From assembly GCA_037043455.1 (NCBI GenBank), contig JAWPHD010000289.1, positions 186,001-250,000 of the forward strand: 64,000 nt of DNA, written 5' to 3'. The stretch comes from Cyrtodaria siliqua. Its lineage: Eukaryota; Mollusca; Bivalvia; Adapedonta; Hiatellidae. A model generated the notes under the pieces. That model was not told the origin of the DNA, made no database searches, and saw nothing but the letters and a program-made list of their open reading frames with translations. A program made the position numbers and the translations under genes. This document shows, piece by piece, positions 22,996-32,272 of the stretch (positions within the stretch are counted from its first letter, which is position 1; each line of letters starts with the position of its first letter).

Positions 22996-23382
22996 TTAAT
23001 GAAATAAAACATATTTTAAACGACTGGGCCTTTAGAAATCTTACGCTTATTGGCAAAATAGCAGCAGTGTTGTTCCCATCATGATTTACTGCTTAACAAT
23101 CCTTCCTGACCTCCACATCTCCCCAACCCACCACCCACACCTATTCCCACCACACCGGATCACATTTCCCAGGAATTTCAAATAGTATACATAATATCTT
23201 ATGATCCGGGAAAATGGATAAAATTAAGCGAACAATTATAATAAATTCAATAATAAACGGTGGTCTTAAGTTTCCACATGTATATACAATCACTAGTCCA
23301 GTCACTGCATTCGTGGGCTTGTTTAGAGCATGACACTATTACAAACACAATTAAAATGTTATTAGAACGTTTATTTTATAAA

Positions 23383-23548
23383 GAAATATAAAAAGATCGG
23401 ACAGGGAAAGTAGCGGAGGACAGTCAACCACAAAACACAGAAACAAACACGCAAACAGACAAACAAGAAGGCAAAAGCAATAATAAATGCAAACGACATC
23501 ACAAACACAAAAGGGTTGACAATAGGGCTACCGCCTTGGAACGGTCAG
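23383..23548 (-). mobile_element. PLE 3' tail nested in the LINE
   Basis: It starts at AAATATAAAAAGATCGGACA and ends after CCTTGGAACGGTCAG, minus orientation, with LINE C-terminal coding on both sides. It is a solo tail of about 165 bases. Confidence 0.75.
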
Positions 23549-23807
23549 TATTGCTTTAACCTGGGATTTAAATATCGTTTAAGCTCTTTCTCAAAAGGGG
23601 GTGTTCTTTATAAATGAAATTGTTAGTGAACAGTGTCACTTATTGTCATATACAGAATGTTTTGATAAATATGACATACTGATTCCATTTACGACATACT
23701 ATGGTCAACTAAATGCAATGCCAAATAAATAGAAAACAAGTATTAAACATAGAACTAGAATTCAACATCACGTCAATAAAAAATATCGACAAATTAAAAG
23801 CAAATAA

Positions 23808-24285
23808 AAGTTTGTCTGCAATCTTGTCTTGTCGTGCCCGCAATGGTTCAATTGTTAACTTGTTGCTCTGGCTTCTGCCAAGTCATTGAGTACATTCTTT
23901 GAGGCTTTCTAGGCTATTTTTTTTGTATTCATATATACACGAGCATCTTTATGTTTGACTTATATTGCCTATTAATGCTGCTTTGTTGGTTAGATAATAG
24001 TTCATGGCGGGGATTTCTTTATTTCCACTGTCCCGTTTTATTGGGGGTGTTAATACGGTAAGGGTGGGGTTTGATGCATCCTAGAACTTTTTGTTTAAAC
24101 GCCCGGTGGCCTTTTTTTCCACTGACCGTTCCAAGGCGGTAGTCTTATTGTCAACCCTTTTGTGTTTGTGATGTCTTATTTGGCCTTTTATTCATCTTAA
24201 AAGTTGTTCTCTGTGTGTGTGTTTGTGGTTGACTTTCGTCCTTGAATGCTAATTTTCCTGTTCGATTTTTATATCTAATTTGACT
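23808..24285 (+). mobile_element. PLE 3' UTR tail
   Basis: It runs from GTCTGCAATCTTGTCTTGTC through CTCTGGCTTCTGCCAAGTC, GTTCATGGCGGGGATTTC, CGTTCCAAGGCGGTAGTC and CTTGAATGCTAATTTTCCTG to TTTTTATATCTAATT. It inserted at the downstream end of the LINE relic. Confidence 0.75.
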
Positions 24286-25007
24286 GTCACAATAGTGTTG
24301 ATTGTGCCGTGTGGCGATCGTAGAATGTCTCTCGTACATCCAGTCAATATTGTAGCATGGTCACAGACAATTCTCTTTGTTCAGACACAGTGTAAATCGT
24401 TTAATTTAAAACAAGACCTGTCAGAATAACTGTGAGAATAACAGTGAGATCACAGAATAACAGTGAGAATAACAGTTAGAATGACTGAAATAGAGCTGAA
24501 ATGGACATGCTACAAAACAAATAGAGTATGGTTTCATCTCGTTGGTTAATTTATCCCGTTTTATTAGGGATTTCCTTAACGTTCCTCGTGGTCTAGTATT
24601 AGACACTGTTGTCGAGTTCTGACCGTATGTTTAGAAATATTATTTCTGATGACCTTCGATACGATTCTATTTCGTATCTCTAATAAGTACTAATTGGCCG
24701 TTAATGCGCTTTTCACAGAATGGTATTTCTTTCTAAATTGCATATATGAGTCTATTAGTAAAAACACTTAAATATATATTTCACCTCTTTGGTTACACTC
24801 TGGGTCATCAATACAAATTCCACAAAATAACTCTTTCTTTCTAAGAACTCAACCATATGACTTGTACGCCTTTCACATTTAAATCTTCATTCGGCAACCT
24901 CGTTTCAAGTTCCTTCTTATAATATTGCCAGGGCTTTTAATAACGGCTCTAAAGATTCAGTTACTCCTTTAGGATCACGTGTTTTGAGGAAATACCATAT
25001 AAATATA
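24286..25007. other. no gene recognised
   Basis: It contains a short CAGTGAGAATAACAG repeat around 24425-24480 and otherwise AT-rich unique DNA. Nothing codes convincingly. Confidence 0.35.
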
Positions 25008-25103
25008 GGTATAAAAATCGAAAGGAAAAGTTGCATTCAAGGACGACAGTCAAGTCTCCTTTCAGATGAAATCGTTTAGTTCATTCAAGACGCAGGGTGT
25101 TTC

Positions 25104-25500
25104 CCTGTATTATTAAGTGTAATGCTAAGAGGTGCAGTTGTTGCAATTATTTATCTCGCAACCCCACAATTAAATCAGCTGTTACTGGTAGAATGTTTAA
25201 TGTATGTCTAGCTTCAAATGTTGATTGACGTACATCTTACGTCATTTATGTTTTGACTTGAAATGCACCACGTTGCGGTATACAATATGTTGGACTAACA
25301 GGTCGATCTGTAAAAGTTCGATTTCGTGAACATAAATATAATGCAGGTAATCCTTAAAAAAATAAAAAATAACTTGTACCAACACTTTCGTCCGTCATGT
25401 CATATTTTTAGTAACGTTACTGTTCAACCGGTTGAATATATGATTTGTATGATAATGATGCTTTTAAAAGCTTTTAAATAAAAAAAGCTAGACATATTGC
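25104..25500 (+). pseudogene. GIY-YIG endonuclease with two in-frame TGA codons
   Basis: It nicks target DNA to prime reverse transcription. The frame reads KCNAKRCSCC (Cys-rich knuckle), TGRMFNVCLASNVD, TGA (25226-25228), RTSYVIYVLT, TGA (25259-25261), NAPRCGIQYVGLTGRS, VKVRFREHKYN, then after slippage in an A run LYQHFRPSCH. QYVGLTGRS is the GIY-YIG core, and Cys and His residues around it form the CCHH motif of PLE endonucleases. Both TGAs fall where relatives have Cys (VxCxTxxVIYxxTCxxC). Cys to TGA needs a transversion each time, and decay elsewhere in this copy is by indel. Selenocysteine is therefore a serious reading, and simple decay remains possible. Confidence 0.7.
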
Positions 25501-25550
25501 AGAACTTAATTGGATGACAAAATTGCAGACACCATATCCACTCGACCTTA

Positions 25551-26510
25551 ATGATAATATTTATCAACCGAGGAAATATTTCAAATGATCCTAGGTATCA
25601 TGGTCGTAGGCGTAATGGTAAAATCAAACGTAAATCGCGTGTAATTATTTCAGTCGCTGATTTACATACTATTTTTAAACAGTCTGGAAAGCTCTCAATG
25701 CTGTCACGATTTACATCTTTGTCTATGTCTTCACTTAAGTTGATCGATGAGAAAGCAGACATAATTGTCATTCATGCAGATATATTGTATAGCACTGCTT
25801 CCATAATTCAAAGCTATACACAAAATGTTCTCCGACCCCTGGTGTCTGATCACGTCAGGCATTTTCTAAAAATACTATCTTAATTAGGGTATTGATTTCA
25901 TTGACATGCCTAGTTTTTTTTCGAGATAATCATGTAGTTGTAAATATTTCAAAAGTTACGAAAGTCCTGTAATTGTTATAAGTACAAAAAAGCTATTAGA
26001 AATATTATTTTCAACTACAACAGAATAATGTTTGACCTTGACATAGTAAATACACTCCTAAGGAAAGTGAATGCAACACATCAAAATTTCGCTTTGCTCC
26101 AGCAGGTCATGTCATCACTGGTAATTTTGATATTGTTGATAAACGTATTCGGCATTATTTTCTAAAGTTCCTAGGTATAGATTACCTTCAACTATCGGTT
26201 TTAATGCCTGTCGTGCTCAGATCGCCCAATCCATTGCGGATTTTAGGAGACATTCTTGATAAAATTGGCAATAAACGTCAATATTCATCTATAAGCACTT
26301 ATGACTTCTCTACACTATATACAACCTTACCACATCACCCTATCAAAGACAAGCTTATTTCTCTAATTCAAAAACTTTCGCTAGAAAAATAATACATTTT
26401 TGGCCTGTAATAATATTCAAGCGTTTTTTACTAACGGCAGTTCATACAATAACACTATGTGGACTTGCCAAAAGGTTGTGAAGCACTAATCTTCCTATTA
26501 GATAATATTT
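25551..26510 (+). pseudogene. PLE linker and RT fragment (motif A)
   Basis: A 110-codon open stretch (25551-25883; GRRRNGKIKRKSRVIIS, ADLHTIFKQSGKLSML) lies between the endonuclease and the RT. Then come ECNTSKFRFAPAGHVITGNF (26060-26125), resembling the Naiad linker that precedes the RT with one Cys of the expected CxC lost, and SSISTYDFSTLYTTLPHHPI (26290) containing RT motif A. MWTC- and LLDNIFVRYG-like coding follows before the deletion junction near 26522. Frameshifts break it. Confidence 0.65.
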
Positions 26511-26827
26511 TCGTCAGGTATGGGATACCTTTTGCTACTGACCGTTCCAATGCCGTAGCCCTATTGTCGACCCTTTTGTTTTTGTGATGTCTTATTTGGT
26601 ATTGTATTCATCCTTAAAGTTATTTTTTGCTTCTGTATGATTTGTGGTTGACTGTCGTCCTTGAATGCTACATTTCCTGTTCGATTTTTATATCTAATTA
26701 ATAAACATTTGGCATAAAAACCGGGGTTTGTACAGAAAGGCATTTATGAAAAGCCGGGCCTTCAAAATGGCGCATTTAACACGTAACCATATGAAACATC
26801 GACACGCAATCCGTTGGTATTTTTGAG

Positions 26828-27062
26828 CGGTGTACATACTGTCATCTTTATAGGGAAATATGTTATCAAATACACACTATCCTCTGTATATTGAGATATA
26901 TCATCTAATGCATCCTATCACCTTTATAGCGAGTCATTAAAATACATACTGTAATTTGTATAGCCAGATATGTTATCAAATACCTATATACTTTTATAGC
27001 AAGGTATGACATCAAATGCATACTATCATTTTTATAGCGAGATATGGTGTACAATACATTTG
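26828..27062. repeat. ~40-bp degenerate minisatellite
   Basis: About five to six imperfect copies of a unit like ATCAAATACATACTATC / ATTTTTATAGCGAGATATG. Recognisable units begin near 26870, 26905, 26950, 26995 and 27020. No coding content. Confidence 0.6.
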
Positions 27063-29340
27063 TTTTAATTTTTATGTATTTATTTTTTTATTATTTGTTT
27101 TATTTTAATTCATTAGAGTGACAAAAAACATTGTTACAACATATTACATATACAAACCAATACAGAATAATATAGGCAATATTAAGTAATCAAATGAATA
27201 CCCAGCCTAATGAGGCTTATTAAATGCCTTCAACAGGTTTACATCAGTCACTATATTAGGAAATACTAGGCATTAACATCGTTATCTCACGCACTGTACG
27301 GAAGTGTTCAAGGTACCACACGAGTCCTTAGCTTCTTGGTAGAAGTTTGTTTGAAACGTTCACGTTGTTACATGAATATGAACCAGCTTCCGAAAGCGTG
27401 TATTCCAATACGGGTTTATTTCTTAAATATACTTCTCATGATATATACCTTAGTGTGAATAAAGGTGAGGTTGCCGAAGAAATACATCACTCCCGCAATT
27501 TAAAATATCAATATTAAACCTTAACTTATAAGCACAAAATAACATAAGAAAATAGTCACCAAATAGTGGATCATCGCAAAGGTCGTGGATGATAACCACT
27601 AACGTGGGTCTTTTTTGAGTTAAGATATGTTTTATTTCATTATTCATTTGATACATTTATACAGGCATCAGCAGATGGTACATGTATACAATAGTCATTG
27701 TTTATAAAAGCAATATTTAAAATAATGTTGATATTTATGATGAAACTAGAATAATCACTGAAGGGAATTAATACCCCCGCTTTCTGATCAGATGTTATGT
27801 GTAAACGATGTTTGGGAACAATCCATTCAAATCTGTTTGCGGAATGCAAGTAATAAAAATGTGTTACGTGACCTCATTTTGTGAAAGCGGGGATATAATA
27901 AATTCCTTGTTCATGGAAGAAGATGTTTAAACAATATACCACCAAGGTTTTGAAAGTATAGTAGAGTAATAGACGGTATGTAGATGATACCAGAAGAGTG
28001 TAGGTTTTAGAAGAAGAATAGGAAGAAAAAAGAAAAGGAAAGAGAATTTGGACGGAACAGAAAGTTGCTTTGCTTTCTCTTTTGTTGTCTTTGGTCATGC
28101 ATTTGAGCATTATTTACTGATGTACAAATATAAACTGGCAATGTTTATGTTTTAGTGCTATAGCATTGGACGAAAAGTCATGGGTTCTATCCCGCCATTA
28201 CCATATGTTGTATCCATGAGTTAGACATTTGATTAGTACTGGTTCTACCCAGGAATACACCGAGAGTGATTCAAATAAGGTCATAGAGCTTTCGTTACGA
28301 TCGATATAACATAAATAGGTTTAAACTAATGTTTATGTTTTCCTAAACGTAAACAGTGAACCATAGTTCATAATAGTTTTGTAAGTCAATTATTTCATCA
28401 TTTTCAGTAACTTCCTGATTATCCGTGCCGTGCGGTCTAGAGCGCAGACACAATAATATAATCCATGATGCGGCTTTTTGGTCAGAAGTTCGAACCGCAA
28501 TTTTTAGTTTCCTTTTTATTAAAATGTCTTCGTGAATTTCAAGACACCACAGACGGTGTCAGACCAGTGAGTTTTAACTTCCAGTTCGTAGGATGCTAAA
28601 ACAGTTCCTTGGAAAACATGATTTTAATATCACAGTTAAATTTACCCTCATGTTTATGTGTTATGTATGTTGTCATGAATAAAAATATTGTAAAGTGTTT
28701 GTCAGGACTATCTCTGGAAAGTAAGAGCAGAGAGGATAAGCAGCGATACGGAATTGACTTATGTTTATTTAAAAAACGCATAGTGTGAATGAACTACTTA
28801 AAATGTTGGGAACTGTTTTTTCTAGATATATCTCAGTTTGCGGGCCAAATGTGTGTGATTCGCAGAATTAAAGTCTTTTAACATGAGCAAATGTTTTGGA
28901 ACATGTGTCTGATTAACACAGATAGTTATTTTACATTGTGTTTAGTGGGTTGAAGGTCGCCGGTCAGATAGCATAAATAAGTCCGTGATAGTCCCGGCTG
29001 TCGCGTTTTTATCTGCAAAATGCGTGTCATTTTAATTCCAATTTTGCAAGAACTAATATGGCTTTACTTGATGCTGCATACCTAGCTCTATTGGCGCATT
29101 CAGCAAGATTGCTCAGACAATCAGGTACTTATAATATGTAATATGTTATAAATGCAATAATATAAATAGTGTATCCCAGGGAAGATAATAGTATTTATTA
29201 ACAACCTCATAAAAAAATGAAACATCACGTTGACACGATATTTCCGAATCCTGAATACTCACTAGGATCGAATATGTGTTTTATTATACAAACACGTTTA
29301 AATATTAATATTAGATTAAAATAATTAAACAAGTAATATT
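27063..29340. other. largely unique DNA, no gene; two weak tRNA-like traces
   Basis: No domain-bearing frame is visible on either strand. GGGTTCTATCCCGCCA (about 28180) and GTGCGGTCTAGAGCG...AGTTCGAACCGC (28428-28500) resemble B-box and A/B-box pairs of tRNA-derived SINEs, but their stems do not fold well. The remainder is AT-rich. Confidence 0.35.
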
Positions 29341-29443
29341 TATAGCATACTTTTTCGAGTATATGCGATTTATACTGCTTCTCGAGGGCCGCAGGCCCGA
29401 GAGTGCAGTATAAATCGCATACGAGAAAAGTATGCTATACATG
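29341..29443. repeat. ~100-bp near-perfect palindrome
   Basis: The left arm ATAGCATACTTTTTCGAG..ATGCGATTTATACTGC..CTCGAGGGCC pairs with GGCCCGAGAG..GCAGTATAAATCGCAT..GAAAAGTATGCTAT across a 3-base centre (GCA). The stem is roughly 45 bp with a few mismatches and small bulges. It looks like a foldback element or hairpin MITE core. Confidence 0.8.
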
Positions 29444-29810
29444 TTTTGTACCTTAGAAATTGCCGGTAATTGACATTTTGATTGACAGGTTGTGTGTAAA
29501 CTTACAACTATGCGCGTGTACAATGGAGTAGGCCATGGTATAACTGCCGAATCTGTCATTTATAGCAAGGCTGAAATATACCGGCATTTATAGCACGGCT
29601 TAGGTTCAGATCTTCAGGTTTATGAAAAATATATCATAAGCAAGAACAAAGAAAAAACATTACAGCTATGATACAAGTTCTATTGTAATGGATGCAGTTT
29701 TAACAATTATACAATCGTTCTTATGCATTTTCTATTACTTTTACTTTCTTGCATTGTACTATCTGAAACATGATGCCTTGTATTTAAAATTAACATCAAC
29801 ATCTAGGTAT

Positions 29811-30081
29811 TGTCCGTATTCATAAGCAACTTAAGTGGAAAATATTACTTAAGTCAAAATTTAAGATTTTTACATATTTTTAAATATCCTTATTAACCAC
29901 TCATGGACACTACACACCATATATTTTAAGATAAATAGTTAGCTCTAGGTTTTATTTATTCATCAGCTTATTTACAATATTAAGAAAACACCTTAAATCG
30001 ATACAAAAAGGTGTCTAAAAATATTATAAAATTTGACTTAAGCTATTGTTTAAATAAGTTAAGTTTTATGAATACGGACCC
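29811..30081. mobile_element. 270-bp MITE with ~60-bp inverted ends
   Basis: The left TGTCCGTATTCATAAGCAAC..CTTAAGTCAAAATTT is mirrored by the right AAATTTGACTTAAGC..TTATGAATACGGACC. Inverted identity continues discontinuously over about 60 bases. No frame is coded, and a target-site duplication was not clear by eye. Confidence 0.75.
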
Positions 30082-31174
30082 TGATTATTTTGACTATTTG
30101 TGTCACCTTTACACACAAAATAAAATTCATTGTTATTGGACATGTGAATAGCATTGAATAATTGCTTAGAGAGAACCTTAAACATATTTGCATAGAGTAA
30201 GACGAAGATATGCGTTTATTTTCATGAACATAGGTAATAGAGGATCTTACATGAGAGCTGACAGAGTTTAAAGTGATCCCAAAGTGTCTGCCATTTCCAC
30301 TGACACAGATATATATATTATAGGGAGGTCAAGTGTAGTTTAAATGTTGGATATACTTAGGTTTAATGAATTCACAAGTCATTCAACTGAAAAGGTGATC
30401 ATTTGTTTAATAGGCATGTCAAACATATAATACATACTGTAATGGCAGTAAGTGAAATGTATAAATTATTGGTGCAATATTATCAACAGTTTAGTAATAT
30501 AATAATAACTATTAGCTTTGCACTATTCTAGTTATTAATATTAATGATTGCAAAAATGCGACTTATGTAGAAAAACTAATGGGACGCTGCGAGTTGTTAG
30601 GTTTTAAACAAATCAAGATTGCTGTGTGTCCCTTTAAGGTCCATAATTAATACGTTAATAAAACAGTTTACAACTCTATGCTGTTTTTTCTTTAAAGTTG
30701 TGTCACAGGTTTTGAACATAGTGCAGCATCAACATGTATTCTCCGTTATATGTACACGTAACAGTACGTTCAATAATACTATGTACTTCAACGTCTCAAA
30801 TGGAATGATGAGTGTTTTTTTTAATGAGTATGAAATAAGCAAAACTACTTTTTCACATCACTCTCATTGGCATGGATGACAGCGCAAAATGCATGTGGGA
30901 GGAAACCAGCATGCACAGATCCATGTGAAAAGCTTGAGTGTCAATTAGTGTTGAGAACAAGAACTCTAGATGTAGTTCAAGATAATCCATAAAATTTATT
31001 GTTCAATACTTGGATCCATTACAGTTGTATACCATAACCTTGTGATTTGTGAAAATGGCAGCAACTTGTCTGAAAAATAAAGGAAATGCAAACACTGAGT
31101 ATTACAACTTAAATATATGCTGTAAATGAAATACTAAAACTTGATCACTTTTAATAATATACAAAATATGTATT
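30082..31174. other. no gene recognised
   Basis: AT-rich DNA between the MITE and the RNase H LINE. The 86-codon plus-strand frame at 30619-30879 has no motif and I do not call it. Confidence 0.35.
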
Positions 31175-32272
31175 TTATCTAGAACCTTTCAAAGCAAATT
31201 TAATGAAATTATATCGAAATACAGTGACTTTCAACATATCTACACAGATGGCTCTAAAGATAGAGATAAGGTAGCTGCAGCAGCTGTTCACAAACACAGC
31301 ATAAAGAGCCGCCTGCCTGACAAGGCCTCGATCTTTTCAGCTGAACTTAAGGCAATTGAACTTGCCTTAAATTATATTCAGGAATCTGATGATGACCATT
31401 TTGTAATCTTTTCTGATTCCCTTTCATCTCTTCAAGCACTGGGTAATATGAAACATGATAACCCAGTTGTGCTTCAACTTTTAGAAAAGTACAATTCTCT
31501 TATAATTGATAATGTTATTATTTTCTGCTGGCATCCAAGCCATGTAGGAATACGTGGTAATGATAGAGCTGATAGTGCTGCTAAGGCAGAATTAGATTAA
31601 CATATATCTAATACCAAATTACCTTATACTGATTTTAAAAGTTGTATTAACACATATATTCGTAACTCTTGGCAAACCGCTTGGGATTTGTCAGTTAACA
31701 ATAAACTCCATTCAATTAAACCGTTACTCGGATAATGGCGTTCTTCTAGTAGACCCGTTCGTCGAGAGGAAGTTGTCCTAGCCCGGTGCAGGATAGGGCA
31801 TACACGTTATACTCATTCATATTTATTACAAGGTGAGCAATTACCAGAATGTATACCCTGCTTTGCACCGTTAACGGTCAAACACATCTTATTGGAATGT
31901 GTAGACTTTGATCCTATGCGTCAAAGGTACTACAATGTTAATACTATGAAAGAGTTATTTGATACTGTAAATGTTAGTCTTGTTTTAGATTTCCTAAAAG
32001 AGATCGGACTATATAAATCATTATAATGTGTTTTTATATATATTTACTTGTTTATATACCCGTTGACGGGCATTCGTTGATTTACATACATAGTTTATAT
32101 TACACCTTATCATCCCTTATTTTTTAATAGTTTTATCTTTATATATTTACATTAATTTTTAATTAATACTTCATTTCTTCATTTTTCATCAATTTTTGCG
32201 CACAATATGACCTATTTATGTGTCGACGTGCCGTAAAACACCATTCATTCATTCATTCATTATCTAGAACCT
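31175..32272 (+). mobile_element. 5'-truncated LINE with RNase H domain and 13-bp TSD
   Basis: TTATCTAGAACCT occurs at 31175-31187 and again at 32260-32272, framing an insertion that starts mid-ORF2 and ends in an ATTC tandem tail (32243-32259). This is a textbook 5'-truncated LINE copy. The 3' UTR (ATCCCTTATTTTTTAATAG, GTGTCGACGTGCCGTAAAAC) recurs without coding at 38895-39048. RNase H on the ORF places it among RNase H-bearing LINEs such as the I group; I cannot name the clade further. Confidence 0.9.
31193..32026 (+). pseudogene. LINE ORF2 C-terminus: RNase H and terminal domain
   Basis: RNase H degrades the RNA strand during element copying. The frame reads IYTDGSKDRDKVAAAAV (Asp at 31247), SAELKAIELAL (Glu at 31343), VIFSDSLSSLQAL (Asp at 31415), CWHPSHVGIRGNDRADSAAK, giving all four DEDD-type acidic positions. 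The C-terminal domain follows: LARCRIGHTRYTHSYLL, CIPCFAPLTVKHILLECVDF (Zn-knuckle-like CxxC...H...C), MKELFDTVN, FLKEIGLYKSL and TAA at 32024. Two nonsense TAAs (31598 and 31733) are the only lesions, so the copy is young. Confidence 0.85.

Larger units (their letters stand above)
21468..23808 (+). mobile_element. L1/Tx1-like LINE ORF2 relic, split by insertions
   Basis: Pieces of one reverse transcriptase lie in order: ESRGEKSTKYFRNLEK (21480), VLNDFEKALDSLEWEFIEN (21880), GVRQGDPLSTYIF (22050), NQYADDYSLFLEGD with catalytic YADD at 22186-22197, and CSGLKSQIIWI. After 22996 come ILNDWAFRNLTLIGKI, then IKRTIIINSIINGGLKFP (23230) and FDKYDILIPF...GQLNAMPNK (23670). The last parts are the typical C-terminal LINE domain. 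Three elements interrupt it (21765-21832, 22434-22995, 23383-23548) and another PLE follows at 23808. Multiple stops and frameshifts make it inactive. Confidence 0.75.
25008..26700 (+). mobile_element. Naiad-like PLE with N-terminal endonuclease, internally deleted
   Basis: Order: an inverted 3' terminus (25008-25055, complement of GACTGTCGTCCTTGAATGC), the endonuclease (25100-25500), a linker and pre-RT region (25500-26210), an RT fragment around motif A (26240-26520), then an abrupt jump to the direct 3' tail (26525-26700, ACTGACCGTTCCAATGCC to TTTTTATATCTAATT). An inverted tail on the 5' side and a direct tail on the 3' side is the complex inverted structure known for PLE insertions. RT motifs B and C are deleted. 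The endonuclease lies upstream of the RT, the diagnostic order of the Naiad/Chlamys clade. Confidence 0.8.
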
